From Benincasa hispida (lineage: Eukaryota; Streptophyta; Magnoliopsida; Cucurbitales; Cucurbitaceae): a DNA stretch of 64,000 bases. Shown piece after piece: positions 23,609 to 33,808 of this stretch. The notes beneath the pieces are model-generated. The model did not search any database. It was not told the DNA's origin and saw nothing but the letters and a program-made list of their open reading frames with translations. Numbering within the stretch: the first letter of the stretch is position 1; each line of letters begins with the position of its first letter. Location: assembly GCF_009727055.1 (NCBI RefSeq), contig NC_052351.1:4277180-4341179 (forward strand), given 5' to 3'. Position numbers and translations under genes: made by a program.

Positions 23609-25222
23609 TCATCTTTGTTCATTTACAAGAAGAGATGAACGACGAGTGGGGATACTCTGTTCATTTCTGAAGAAATTCTGAGGATTAACCTCTGTTTTCA
23701 CGTTCACCAATCTCTCAAAATTTCCTTTGAAATACTTCTCCCCATAAACCCTTCCTTCTTCCAAACTCCAATGGCTGCTAATTCCGACATCAATGTCTCT
23801 GTAATTCAGAAACGCTTCTCTCGGATTCTTCGTTACATAAGGTGTCATCGCTTCGTACAATCTTCTCGCCAACTCCATCTCCTCTTGTGCCTCTTGATCC
23901 CCTCCTTCCTTCCAGTTTGATGAGTATTGGATTTTGAATTTCACTCCTGCTCTGTGTGGAAATGGCGTCTCTGTCTCTGAAATTTGGCTCATTTTGCCCC
24001 CGTAAGGATTCCATGTCAGTCCCACTTCTTCAACCTCCATAATCGCTTTCCATATGGCTTCTATCCCTTCCCTTGAAATGGGTTCTCTCACATAGTCTGA
24101 TTTCCGCTTCAGAAAAGGTGTAGATGATATTTTCCTGCTCAACAACGCCTCTGGAGCTGTCCCATTTGGGAAATTTGCCCAAAACAGAACCGATTGAATC
24201 CAACTCATTTCAAAACACTCTTGTCTCTGTAATTTCAAACTGGGTATGTTCTGATTTATAATCTGCATAAGCTTCTCCACTGGCCCTAGAAACAGAGCCA
24301 CCAACGTAGCTTTCCCTGTTTTTTGTCCATTTTTCCCTTTGGATGAATGCAACATCAATCTTATAAACAGATTCTCATCCAGCTTGTCCATAACATTCTG
24401 CCATTGCCAAACAACATCTGTTGCTCCGTCTTCAATCTTTCTCTCAACATCAAAAACCGTCACAGTTGATGGAACAGGAACTAAATTGATCTTCCATGAG
24501 AGAATAACTCCAAAGCTCCCTCCTCCCCCGCCTCGAATCGCCCAGAATAAATCTTCCCCCATAGTTTGTCTGTTTAGAATCTTCCCATCAGCATTTACAA
24601 TCTGAGCATCCAAAATGTTATCAATGGTGAGCCCAAATTTCCTGATCAAATTCCCATACCCACCCCCGGAAAAATGGCCACCAGTAGCCACAGTTGGGCA
24701 AACGCCTCCAGGGAAGCCATGGAGGTTACTTTTGTTAGCAATGGCGTAGTAAAGTTCCCCCAAGGTAGCCCCTGCTTGAACACGAGCAGTTCCTTTTGCA
24801 ATATTGACTCTAATGGCTCGAAGGTTGAAGAGGTCGAGGATGATGAAGGGTTGTTGGGAGACATAAGAGAAGCCTTCGTAATCATGGCCGCCACTGCGGA
24901 TTCTGATCTGTAAGCCAACTCGTTTGGCACAAACAACGGTTGATTGGACATGGGATTGGTGTTTGGCTGTGACGATTACCAGTGGTTTTGGGGTTGTGGG
25001 TGTTTGAAATCTGAGGTTTCTGATGTAGGAGTTGAGGACTGGTAAGAAGAAAGAGTTGTTGGTAGTGAAAATGGCGTCAGAAATGGGGAATTGAGGCTGT
25101 GAAGTAGTGGTCAGACATTGGAGAAAGCTCTGTTGAACAGAAACAGAGGATATCAATGGAGAGAAAATCAAAATGAGAGAGAAGAATGTGAGGGTTGAAG
25201 AAGATGAAGATGAAGACCACAT
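23609..25222 (-). CDS. BBE-like FAD-linked oxidoreductase 4
   Basis: Intact single-exon gene of 537 residues. The N-terminus is a Ser run followed by a hydrophobic signal (LTFFSLILIFSPLI). FAD attachment residues are His113 (RSGGHDYEG) and Cys175 (PGGVCPTVATGGH). The gate residue is Val178, so oxidase behaviour is predicted. Tyr189 lies in SGGGYG, followed later by KIQYSSNW and NYRDIDVG. The VAT sequence replaces the usual VGV after the Cys. After SIPTR it continues for about eleven residues, whereas the sister gene at 30874-32466 stops at SIPTR. Similarity to that sister is very high overall and extends some 50 bp upstream of the ATG, so this is a recent tandem duplicate. A weak TATA-like CATAAAT is at 25283-25289. 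The substrate is unknown. Confidence 0.95.
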   Translation of the reverse strand: MWSSSSSSSTLTFFSLILIFSPLISSVSVQQSFLQCLTTTSQPQFPISDAIFTTNNSFFLPVLNSYIRNLRFQTPTTPKPLVIVTAKHQSHVQSTVVCAKRVGLQIRIRSGGHDYEGFSYVSQQPFIILDLFNLRAIRVNIAKGTARVQAGATLGELYYAIANKSNLHGFPGGVCPTVATGGHFSGGGYGNLIRKFGLTIDNILDAQIVNADGKILNRQTMGEDLFWAIRGGGGGSFGVILSWKINLVPVPSTVTVFDVERKIEDGATDVVWQWQNVMDKLDENLFIRLMLHSSKGKNGQKTGKATLVALFLGPVEKLMQIINQNIPSLKLQRQECFEMSWIQSVLFWANFPNGTAPEALLSRKISSTPFLKRKSDYVREPISREGIEAIWKAIMEVEEVGLTWNPYGGKMSQISETETPFPHRAGVKFKIQYSSNWKEGGDQEAQEEMELARRLYEAMTPYVTKNPREAFLNYRDIDVGISSHWSLEEGRVYGEKYFKGNFERLVNVKTEVNPQNFFRNEQSIPTRRSSLLVNEQR

Positions 25223-25945
25223 TTCTGTAATGGAATGATGGAATGTGAATGTTTGTGAATATCGGTGTGCTTAGACACGAAGATTTATGTAAAGAACAGA
25301 GACAATCATTTTAGTCCTTTTTTAGCAGGTCGTTTGATAGTTTTTATTTTTTTGGTTTTAATTGTTAAAAACTAGGTTTATATAGACACTATTTACCTAT
25401 TCACCGTATACTAACATTTTTCAAAAACTAAGTTGAATTTTGAAATTTAAAAGAAAATTAATAATTTACAAAAAGTTGTTTTTTCTTAAAAAAAAATACA
25501 AGAAAATCAAGTATTTTTATTTTCTAAGGTGAAATTCCAATATAAAAGGAAATAAGTATAAATTTAAAAAATACAAAACTAAAAACGAAATCCTCATTAA
25601 ATAGGATTTTTTTTCTTTTCTTTTTTTTTTTTTTTGGATTTGATGTTATGGAAATTACTTGAATTGTTATTTCTTTGTTTGTAAATGTCTTCTCTGTGAG
25701 GGGAATTATAGAAGGAAATAATTTGTGATCCAAATCATATTGGATTTTGATTAGGTAATAATCTTGTGTGCTTTTGGACGAGAACAAATATCCTAAAATT
25801 AGTTCCATATCCTTGTAATTATAATTTATATCGGGGGCAATTGCATGGATGGATGGTAAAAAATTAAATAAAATTTGCACATTTGTCTCAAACTTTTTCC
25901 TTTTTGCAGATTTAGCAAAATCGTGGCCCAACCTAAGCATTAAAA
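25223..25945. other. Promoter side of BBE-like 4
   Basis: The first roughly 50 bp (leader) resemble the same region upstream of the gene at 30874-32466. The rest is AT-rich with poly-A/T runs, and I see no further gene. The minus-strand frame at 25524-25940 is low complexity with a Lys run and looks spurious. Confidence 0.45.
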
Positions 25946-26335
25946 GAGTAAAAGTTTAAAATACCCTCTACTATTAATATACTCATTATTAATTATATTC
26001 GTTAAGTGATATACCTTATGTTAAGATGATATACTATTGATATACATCATTTTAATTGTATCAATTAATCAAACATTTATTAATTGGTGTTTAATACACC
26101 CATGTCTTATATTTGATGTACGCTTGATCACTACTAATATACACTTGATATGCTAATAATATACACTTAATACACTTGATTGATATATTGTTGATAAACT
26201 TGACAATGATGCATTTAACTTATTTACTTAATATACTAGTGATATACATTTGATATACTTTTGATATACACTTAAAATACTTGATAATGATGCGTTTGAC
26301 TGATATATTGCTAATACACTTAGTTGATATATTGT
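25946..26335. repeat. AT-rich minisatellite-like region (TTGATATAC words), left part
   Basis: Repeated variants of ACTTGATATAC, TGATATATTG and AATACACTT occur every 10-30 bp. The region continues at 28259-28302 on the other side of the inserted solo LTR. Confidence 0.6.
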
Positions 26336-28258
26336 TGTTGTTGAGAATGGTGTCCTAAATCTCCTTATAATCTCGTAGTTTGTAAAATTTATATAAACAT
26401 ATTGTTATTAATAAAATAAGTGTTATTTTATAAGCATATACTCAATCTAATAAACTAAGATCCGAGATTATTTCATGTAATTTAAACAAGTATGTAGAGA
26501 CATACAAGTGGATCTTGTTTAAATAATAACCTAAACGGTCTGTAGAAGATGAATAAGGTTGTGTACCTTATTTTGGTGACACTACGGATACGACCCGCTT
26601 TGTAGGTATTACAAGTGTTGTAAAGTGCTACAAATGATCTAATCCTAATCATTCACATGGAGACATGTGAGCAAGGGTATCCTATACAAAGAGTTTGTAT
26701 AAGATCGGACCATAAAATGATTAGTCTCTTTATATAATGTTGTTAATAATAGAGACTTACATTTCACTAGGATGACCAAATGTGACATGACCTGAATCCT
26801 GGGTGAGTTGTGAACTCCTACTCATGAAAGCGGTTCTTTGATTTGTATGGGTGGGAATGACCAAATTACCAACTCAACAAACCTACCATTTTGAGGATTC
26901 GTCTGACTGGAGAGCTACAAACATAGCTGCACAAGATGGAGTTCACTCTATCACCAATGCAAGAGTAAGTAGATAAATTGCTCCCTTAAGGGCTGATTCC
27001 AAGTATAGTGGCCACACTCTCTCTTGGTTCGAGAGGGACTTGGTCATAATGGGACTTTGACTTATTGTTCATTAGAGGGATCAATGATACTTAAGGAGTT
27101 AGGTCATCGCTCTGTTGATTGGTTATATCCAATGAACACAAAAATTTATCTGTAGTGCGAAAAGTGCGGTATTTGGTGACCGACAATTAACGGATGTCGG
27201 GTAATTTAATTAAAGAGTTTATTAATTATCCAAGTACCGTTGGAGATTCAATCTACAGGTCTATAAGGTCCCCTTTGTAGCTCAACAAAGATTTAATTGA
27301 GATTTAATCCTTGGATTAATTTGAGGTGTTCAAATTAATTGAGGGAATTAATTATATATGATATAATTAATTATAATGTATTTGATACATTATTGAGAGG
27401 CATTTGAATATGATTTAAATACCAATTATATGAATGAGATTCATGTAATTAAATATAAATATGATTTATATTGAAATGAATTAAATATTTGGATATGATC
27501 CAAATATCATTTATATGGATGAGATTTATTTAAGTGGATTTAATATAAATGTGATTTATATTAAATTCCATGTATTGTTGAGAGAAAATAAAATCTATAG
27601 TTTATGTTGTATTTAATGCAATATAAAACTATAGGCTATATGTTATATTTTGATATAACATATAGTGTATATATATAGTAAGATAACTATTATATGTGTG
27701 TGTGTATATATATATATAGTTTTTATTTTATTAATTTAATTGAAATTAATAAAAAGGGAAGGAGTTATAACTCCTCCCTTCATTCTCTCAAGTTATCTAA
27801 TGTGAGATTCAAGAAGTTGAATGAATGATCTTCTTCCTTGAAGAGAAGAGGTGTTCTTTCTAAGGAACATTCATAGAGAATAAAAGTTTTTCTCTTCCCT
27901 CTCCTCCTCTTCATCTCCTTTCCCTCCTCCAAGAATTCAAGCAAAGCCCACAACTTTTGCTTGAATCCTGTATCCCAAGAGAATACAGAGGGTTCTTGAG
28001 TGGTGGTGTATGTTCTTGAAAAAGGAGATCCGCTTGGAAGGTGTTCCATTTGTGGCGTGTACGAGGGAGCTCTTGAAGAAATGGTTATTCAAAGCTAAGG
28101 GGTTCTGAAACCCTATATGATTGTTTAAAAGCATGTTGTAATTTTAAGTAAATGGATATCTTATTGTTGTTCCACTGTAAAACTTTATATTCAATAAAAA
28201 TGGAATTTGGGACGATCTTTGCTTCCGCTCAAAGGATCTATTCCGAAAATTTCCTTCA
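26336..28258 (+). mobile_element. Solo LTR, family L, copy 2
   Basis: Textbook solo LTR of 1923 bp. It starts TGTTGTTGAGAATGG, ends TTTCCTTCA, and is flanked by an exact 5-bp target duplication ATTGT (26331-26335 and 28259-28263). It is related along its length to the LTRs at 19650-21629 and 36051-51786 (shared blocks such as GTAGTTTGTAAA, CCAATAAACTAAG-type and AGTTTGTATAAGA). The short frames inside are not genes. Confidence 0.92.
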
Positions 28259-28302
28259 ATTGTTACACTTAATGATATGCATTTGATTGAGTTGATATAC
28301 AA

Positions 28303-28490
28303 AAAAAAAAAAAAAAAAAACCCTAAAGTTATTCTCCTTTGCAACAACCTTCCCCTCCCGACATTACTATCCACACCATTTGTCGCCTGCCATTGCTCCA
28401 TTTCCCTGTCACTTGACCACTGCACGTCCATTCGTCGGTCATTGTAATTTAAAAAAAAAATTAGAAAATATATCTTTGTAATTTAATTCC
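28303..28490. other. Poly-A run and C-rich segment of unknown origin
   Basis: After 20 A residues (about 28301-28320) comes a pyrimidine-rich, less AT-rich stretch to about 28440. It is not recognised. The poly-A run could mark the end of a retroposed or LINE/SINE-type insertion, but no target duplication was found. Confidence 0.3.
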
Positions 28491-28498
28491 CCTAATTC

Positions 28499-29004
28499 TA
28501 GGGATGGTAAAATTTTCCGCAAGGTTGGATTCTCGACCCGATCTGAAAGGGGATCCCTGCCCAGCCTCCGCCCCAAATTTTTTTAAGCGTTTATATATAT
28601 ATATATATATATATATAGATATATAGATATATACTTGTATAAACTACTAAAAGGGTAGCTTTCAACTATTGTTTTAGTCCATTTTTTTCTAATATAATAA
28701 ATTTATTTTTTATTAAAAATCCATAGCACCAAAATATTCTTTAATTATTAATTTAAACAAATATATGTTATACAAATACTAACTTTTTACCTACAATTTA
28801 CAATTTCAATGTAAATACTAAATTTAGTTAATTTTAATAATAAAATAATAAAATAAATGTGGAGATTTTTCTCCGCGGGAACTCGAATCTTCGAACAGAG
28901 ATTCCCGACCCCAAAACAAGGAATGAGGTGGGAATGGGGATTAAAAATTTCCACAGAGACGGGAATGGGGAGGGTATCCCCTCGCCTCAGCCCTATCATC
29001 CCTA
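28499..29004. mobile_element. hAT-type MITE, 506 bp
   Basis: Terminal inverted repeats TAGGGATGGTA and TATCATCCCTA are flanked by an exact 8-bp target duplication CCTAATTC (28491-28498 and 29005-29012). Subterminal GC-rich segments (GGGGATCCCTGCCC-like; GGGAATGGGGAGGG-like) flank an AT-rich core that includes a TA microsatellite at about 28592-28616. It is the same superfamily, and probably the same family, as 16472-16878. No coding capacity. Confidence 0.92.
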
Positions 29005-29012
29005 CCTAATTC

Positions 29013-30873
29013 TTATGTAAATCAATCCTCATGAAATAAGGTGATAAATTTTCTAAAACACTTTCCCAAAAATAAATAAATAAACACAAAAGATTTAAAA
29101 ATAGTTAGATAAGTCTTAGTTTTAAGGAAAGGAGGTTTATGTCTTAAATTAAATTTTCATTCTAAAAAACTATATGATAAGAAAAAGATCAACCAGTGTG
29201 CAGTATTTAAAATTTAAATGACTAATTAAAAATAATTAGTATTTTTTTATTGTAAATAATACAAAATTAAATTATTATATAAATAAAAAACTAAAGTTTG
29301 TCTAACGTTATCAATAATATATACCTAAAAATGTTATTAATAATATTAAAAAATATATTATATATATTAGTATATTAAAAAATTGGGGTCGGGAATAAAG
29401 ATCTCCCCTCATCCCCAAGACTCAATTAAAATTCGGATTGGAGAATTACAGGAATTCAATCCATAAGAAATGAGGGAAATTCTTATAAATAGAAAAATAC
29501 AAAAAATATTTATATTTTATAGCAAAAAGTTTTAGAAGTGTTTGCTAAATATTTTTAAATATATTTTTTTATATTTAAAAAGGCACTGGGAAATCGTCAT
29601 CCCTAATCAATTCTTGAATTAAAAAATAAAATAAAAATAAAAACTCCGTGTGTGCATGTTTCTTTTTTCTTTTGGATTCAATTTTGAAAGTAATGAAAAG
29701 TGTTTATAAACTTAATTTTTAAAATTAAAAAAAAAAATAATATCCCATTATAACAATGTTGTTATTTTTATTTTATATTTTTGAGATGTATACTTGTTTA
29801 CTCTAAATCTTTTAATAATAATTTTCATCTTTCTTCAATAAATACATGAATTCATATTCAAATTCTAAACATCAATAACAAATTTTTCATTTTTTAAAAA
29901 TATTGATAAAAATAAATAACAAAACATAAAAATTAAAAGTAACATTTAATTTTAAAAACTAAAAGTAACATTTAATTTTAAAAACTAAAAATAAAAGACC
30001 AAAATCAAAATAGTGTTGTTAGCAAACATCTTTAATTTCCATTTGAGATTATATAAATCTCTTCTATATTGGCCAAGTTATATAAAGTAACATTTAATGA
30101 TTTGAATATGAATCTCAGATTAATATGACATTGACATTCCTCTATTTAGGAAATAAGGGAGAGAATGCTTATTTGTGTTTTTGTTGGATGAGGTACTTGC
30201 TTAGTTATTCTTTTAGTTTAATTCCCCAAATTCTTATATGGAAATCAATCTTTATTAGTAATAATACATAAAATTTTGAAAAAAATATATTTATATCCCA
30301 AATTTTAGGATTTGTATTAATTTATACATTAAACTTTTGTAAACATATAAATTTATACCCTTCAATTCCTTCATTACTTTCCATTGAAGTACCTTTCATA
30401 AAACTTATAATTGTATCAATTAAATCTTTAAATTTTAATAAATGAATAAATTTAGACTTAACCATAATTTTCTTCGAGAATGGTCCATACATTTATTTTA
30501 ATAGTTCAATTTATAAAACCGATATTTGATGAATTCTACATGCTTATATAATACCTAGTTGATTTTCAAAATCAAAGTTAATCATAATCAAAAGTCTTAT
30601 GAAAATTTAAGAATGAATCGACTCAAATTAAATTTCTAAATATAAAGTTAAATAAAATCTCAAAGGATGTAAATTTCACCGTCTAAATTGATCTAATTAT
30701 TAGTTGATAATTTTAGGTTGATATAGAATTTTTTTTTTTTCTAGCTTATAGAAAAGTACTAATAAAAAGTATTAAATTATTAATAGCGAGAAAAAACATA
30801 ACTAAGAAAGCTAAAGTTTATATGAATATATGAAGATGACCATATCCATCCATTCATCCTCAACAAGAAGAAA
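29013..30873. other. AT-rich intergenic region downstream of BBE-like 5
   Basis: No gene is supported. A segment at about 29380-29610 has GGGGTCGGGAATAAAG near one end and CGTCATCCCTAA near the other, resembling a decayed relative of the nearby hAT MITE, but no target duplication was found. A 27-bp stretch (AAAAGTAACATTTAATTTTA words) is duplicated near 29930-29985. Confidence 0.4.
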
Positions 30874-32466
30874 TTAACGAGTGGGGATACTCTGTTCATT
30901 TCTGAAGAAATTTTGAGGATCAACCTTCGTCTTCACATTCACCAATCTCTCAAAATTTCCTTTGAAGTACTTCTCCCCATAAACCCTTCCTTCTTCCAAA
31001 CTCCAATGGCTGCTACTTCCTACATCAATGTCTCTGTAATTCAGAAACGCTTCTCTCGGATTCTTCGTCACATATGGTGTCATCGCTTCGTACAATCTTC
31101 TCGCCAACTCCATCTCCTCTTTTGCCTCTTGATCCCCTCCTTCCTTCCAGTTTGATGAGTATTGCATTTTGAATTTCACCCCTGCTCTGTGTGGAAATGG
31201 CGTCGCCGTCTCTGAAATCTCGCTCATTCTCCCTCCGTAAGGGTTACATGTCAAACCCACTTCTTCCGTCTCCATGATCGCCTTCCATATAGCTTCAATC
31301 CCTTCCTTTGAAATGGGTTCTCTCACATAATCTGATTTTCGTTTCAGATATTGTACAGATGGGGTTTCCCTCTTCAATAGCGCTTCTGGAGCTGTCCCAT
31401 TTTCGAAATTCGCCCAAAACAGAACCGATTCAATCCAGTTCATTTCAATACACTCTTCTTTCTGTAATTTCAAACTGGGTATGTTCTGATTTATAATCTC
31501 CATAAGCTTCTCCAATGGCCCTAGAAACAGAGCAACTAACGTAGCCTTCCCTGTTTTTTGCCCATTTTTCCCTTTGGATGAATGCAACATCAATCTTATA
31601 AACAGATTCTCATCCAGCTTGTCCATAACATTCTGCCACTGCCAAACAACATCTGTTGCTCCGTCTTCAATCTTTCTCTCAACATCAAAAACCGTCACAG
31701 TTGATGGGACTTGAACTAATTTGATCTTCCACGAGAGAATGACTCCAAAGCTCCCTCCTCCTCCACCACGAATCGCCCAAAACAAATCTTCACCCATTTG
31801 TTGTCTATTTAGAATCTTCCCTTCAACGTTTACAATTTCTGCATCCAAAATATTGTCAACGGAAAGCCCAAATTTCCTCATCATATTCCCATACCCACCT
31901 CCTGAAATATGCCCACCAGCTCCCAGCGTTGGGCAAATGCCTCCAGGGAAGGCATGGACCTTGCTCTGTTTAGCAATGGCGTAATACAGCTCCCCCATGG
32001 TAGCCCCTGCTTCAACCCATGCAGTTTCGGTTGGAATGTCGACATTGATGGCTCGAAGGTTGAAGAGGTCGAGGATGATGAAGGGTTGTTGGGAGACGTA
32101 AGAGAGACCTTCGTAATCATGACCGCCGCTGCGGATTCTGATCTGTAAGCCAACGCGTTTGGCGCAAATAACGGTTGATTGGACATGGGATCGGTGTTTG
32201 GCTGCGATGATTACCAGTGGTTTTGGGGTTGTGGGTGTTTGAAATCTGAGGTTTCTAATGTAGGAATTGAGGACGGGTAAGAAGGAAGAGTTGTTGGGAG
32301 TGAAAATGGCGTCAGAAATGGGAAATTCGGGCTGTGAATTGGAGATTAGACATTGGAGAAAGCTCTGTTGAAGAGTAGCAGAGGACAGCCATGGAGAAAA
32401 AACCAAAATGAGAGAGAAGAAGATGAGGATTGAAGAAGATGAAGAAGATGAAGAAGAAGACAACAT
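30874..32466 (-). CDS. BBE-like FAD-linked oxidoreductase 5 (Leu-gated, predicted dehydrogenase)
   Basis: Intact single-exon gene of 530 residues. It has a Ser-rich start, a hydrophobic signal to about residue 30, and FAD-linking His116 (RSGGHDYEG) and Cys178 (PGGICPTLGAGGH). The third residue after the Cys is Leu181, where the other four copies have Val. In this family Val at that site allows O2 to react with reduced FAD, and a larger residue blocks it (shown for Arabidopsis BBE-like 15 and grass pollen Phl p 4). So this copy may pass electrons to another acceptor and make little H2O2. Other active-site residues are kept: Tyr192, KMQYSSNW and NYRDIDVG. It is nearly identical to the gene at 23609-25222 across about residues 255-330 and in the C-terminal third, but not in the FAD-binding part. 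The stop follows SIPTR directly. Confidence 0.95.
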   Translation of the reverse strand: MLSSSSSSSSSSILIFFSLILVFSPWLSSATLQQSFLQCLISNSQPEFPISDAIFTPNNSSFLPVLNSYIRNLRFQTPTTPKPLVIIAAKHRSHVQSTVICAKRVGLQIRIRSGGHDYEGLSYVSQQPFIILDLFNLRAINVDIPTETAWVEAGATMGELYYAIAKQSKVHAFPGGICPTLGAGGHISGGGYGNMMRKFGLSVDNILDAEIVNVEGKILNRQQMGEDLFWAIRGGGGGSFGVILSWKIKLVQVPSTVTVFDVERKIEDGATDVVWQWQNVMDKLDENLFIRLMLHSSKGKNGQKTGKATLVALFLGPLEKLMEIINQNIPSLKLQKEECIEMNWIESVLFWANFENGTAPEALLKRETPSVQYLKRKSDYVREPISKEGIEAIWKAIMETEEVGLTCNPYGGRMSEISETATPFPHRAGVKFKMQYSSNWKEGGDQEAKEEMELARRLYEAMTPYVTKNPREAFLNYRDIDVGSSSHWSLEEGRVYGEKYFKGNFERLVNVKTKVDPQNFFRNEQSIPTR

Positions 32467-33577
32467 TGCTGCAATGGAATGATGGAATGAGAATGTTTGG
32501 GAAATTTGGGTGTACTTAAAGTGAAAAACAACGAATGAAATGCCATATCTGTTAGGTAGTTATGTAAGGAAATGATATGAATATGGGAATCATATTGGAA
32601 TTAAGAGGTTGAATATAGTTAGAAAATAATGGTGAGAAAGAATGAGCTTTGTTTTGGGGTTTACCAATTTCATTTCAAACCATATTTGATTGTTGATTAG
32701 ACAATCTAGATATAGTATTATGGGATGAGGTTAAATATCCTTAATTTCGTGTCTTTCTCATTTAATGCCCCTGAATTTAATTTGTAAATTAATCCTTCCT
32801 TATTAATCACTGTGGAGATCTTTTAGGATATTAAATTAATTGGACCATTTGGTGCCTATTATTATCATACACAAAAAGGAAGGCTCAAATTAAGCTTTTA
32901 ATTATTACACTCCTTTTCAAAAAAAAAAAACTTTTTGTTTTTATTGCTATGGTTTTTTTTTTTCTCAAAACGTTTTCACATAAAGCAGGAAAACCATATA
33001 CATATAGGTATATAACTGTATATGTAATGTTTGTATAAGCTTTAATTTTAAAAGCAGGAGTTTCTATAATTTTTTTTTTTTTTAAAAAAAAGACAAATAT
33101 TTATGACATGAGACAATGTATTTGTGTCTATAACCACTCAATATTTATGATCTTCCCCCCCTCTCTTTTACGTCTTTGTTCACGGAGCAATGGAATTTCC
33201 GATAGTCTAATATTAATTAATTATTAATAATAATTATTATTAAATATAAAAATATTTGTTTAAAGATATTTTAGTTGATTAAATAATTAATCAATATAAC
33301 AATATATTAAATATTAAATTTAATTATGACTACGTTACTTGTTTTCTTGTATTTGATTAAATAATTATTTAGTTTTGATTTCTATATACAAAATTGGTAA
33401 GACAAACTCATTCATTTAACTTTCAGACAATAGTATTTTTGTATATCTAAATAGAGACACATTTAAGATCCAGTTATTTAAATTTCAGATATTCAATATC
33501 CATACTCATGAAATAATATTTTCCAAAGAAGAAAAAAATTTAATACCTTTGCAAAGGAAAAAAGAAAAGCATAATGA
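32467..33577. other. Promoter side of BBE-like 5 and AT-rich spacer
   Basis: The first roughly 55 bp match the leader of the gene at 23609-25222. No strong TATA box; TTTAAGTA near 32512-32519 on the minus strand is a weak candidate. The remainder is AT-rich without recognisable genes up to the copia insertion site. Confidence 0.45.
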
Positions 33578-33582
33578 ATTTT

Positions 33583-33796
33583 TGTTGAAAATAGGGTTAT
33601 TAACCTAGGGGCATTTATGTAATTGTGTAGACCCCTAGGGTTTCCTACTATCTGTTTATACAGTGTGTCCCTATGTATTCAGTGTATCAGATTAAAATAA
33701 TAAGAAAAGATCTCTATATCGTGGTTTTTCTCCCTGTACTAGGGTTTCCACGTAACTGTGTTGTCATTCTCTTTTCTTCTTCTTTTATTTTTAACA
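33583..33796 (+). repeat. 5' LTR of the nested copia element
   Basis: 214 bp from TGTTGAAAATAGGG to TTTTAACA. By eye it differs from the 3' LTR at about fifteen positions plus one 1-base indel, mostly C/T and G/A changes. Confidence 0.93.
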
Positions 33797-33808
33797 TGGT
33801 ATCAGTGC
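33797..33808 (+). other. Primer-binding site (initiator tRNA-Met type)
   Basis: TGGTATCAGTGC directly after the LTR end matches the usual plant copia primer site TGGTATCAGAGC with one change. Confidence 0.85.

Noticed and set aside
25524..25940. 138-residue minus-strand frame
   Set aside because: Contains a poly-Lys run from poly-T DNA and is rich in simple sequence; no domain.
106..32466. Naming the array as THCA synthase or true berberine bridge enzyme genes
   Set aside because: Those names describe a few specialised members. The motifs here show only the broad BBE-like family, and the substrate cannot be inferred.
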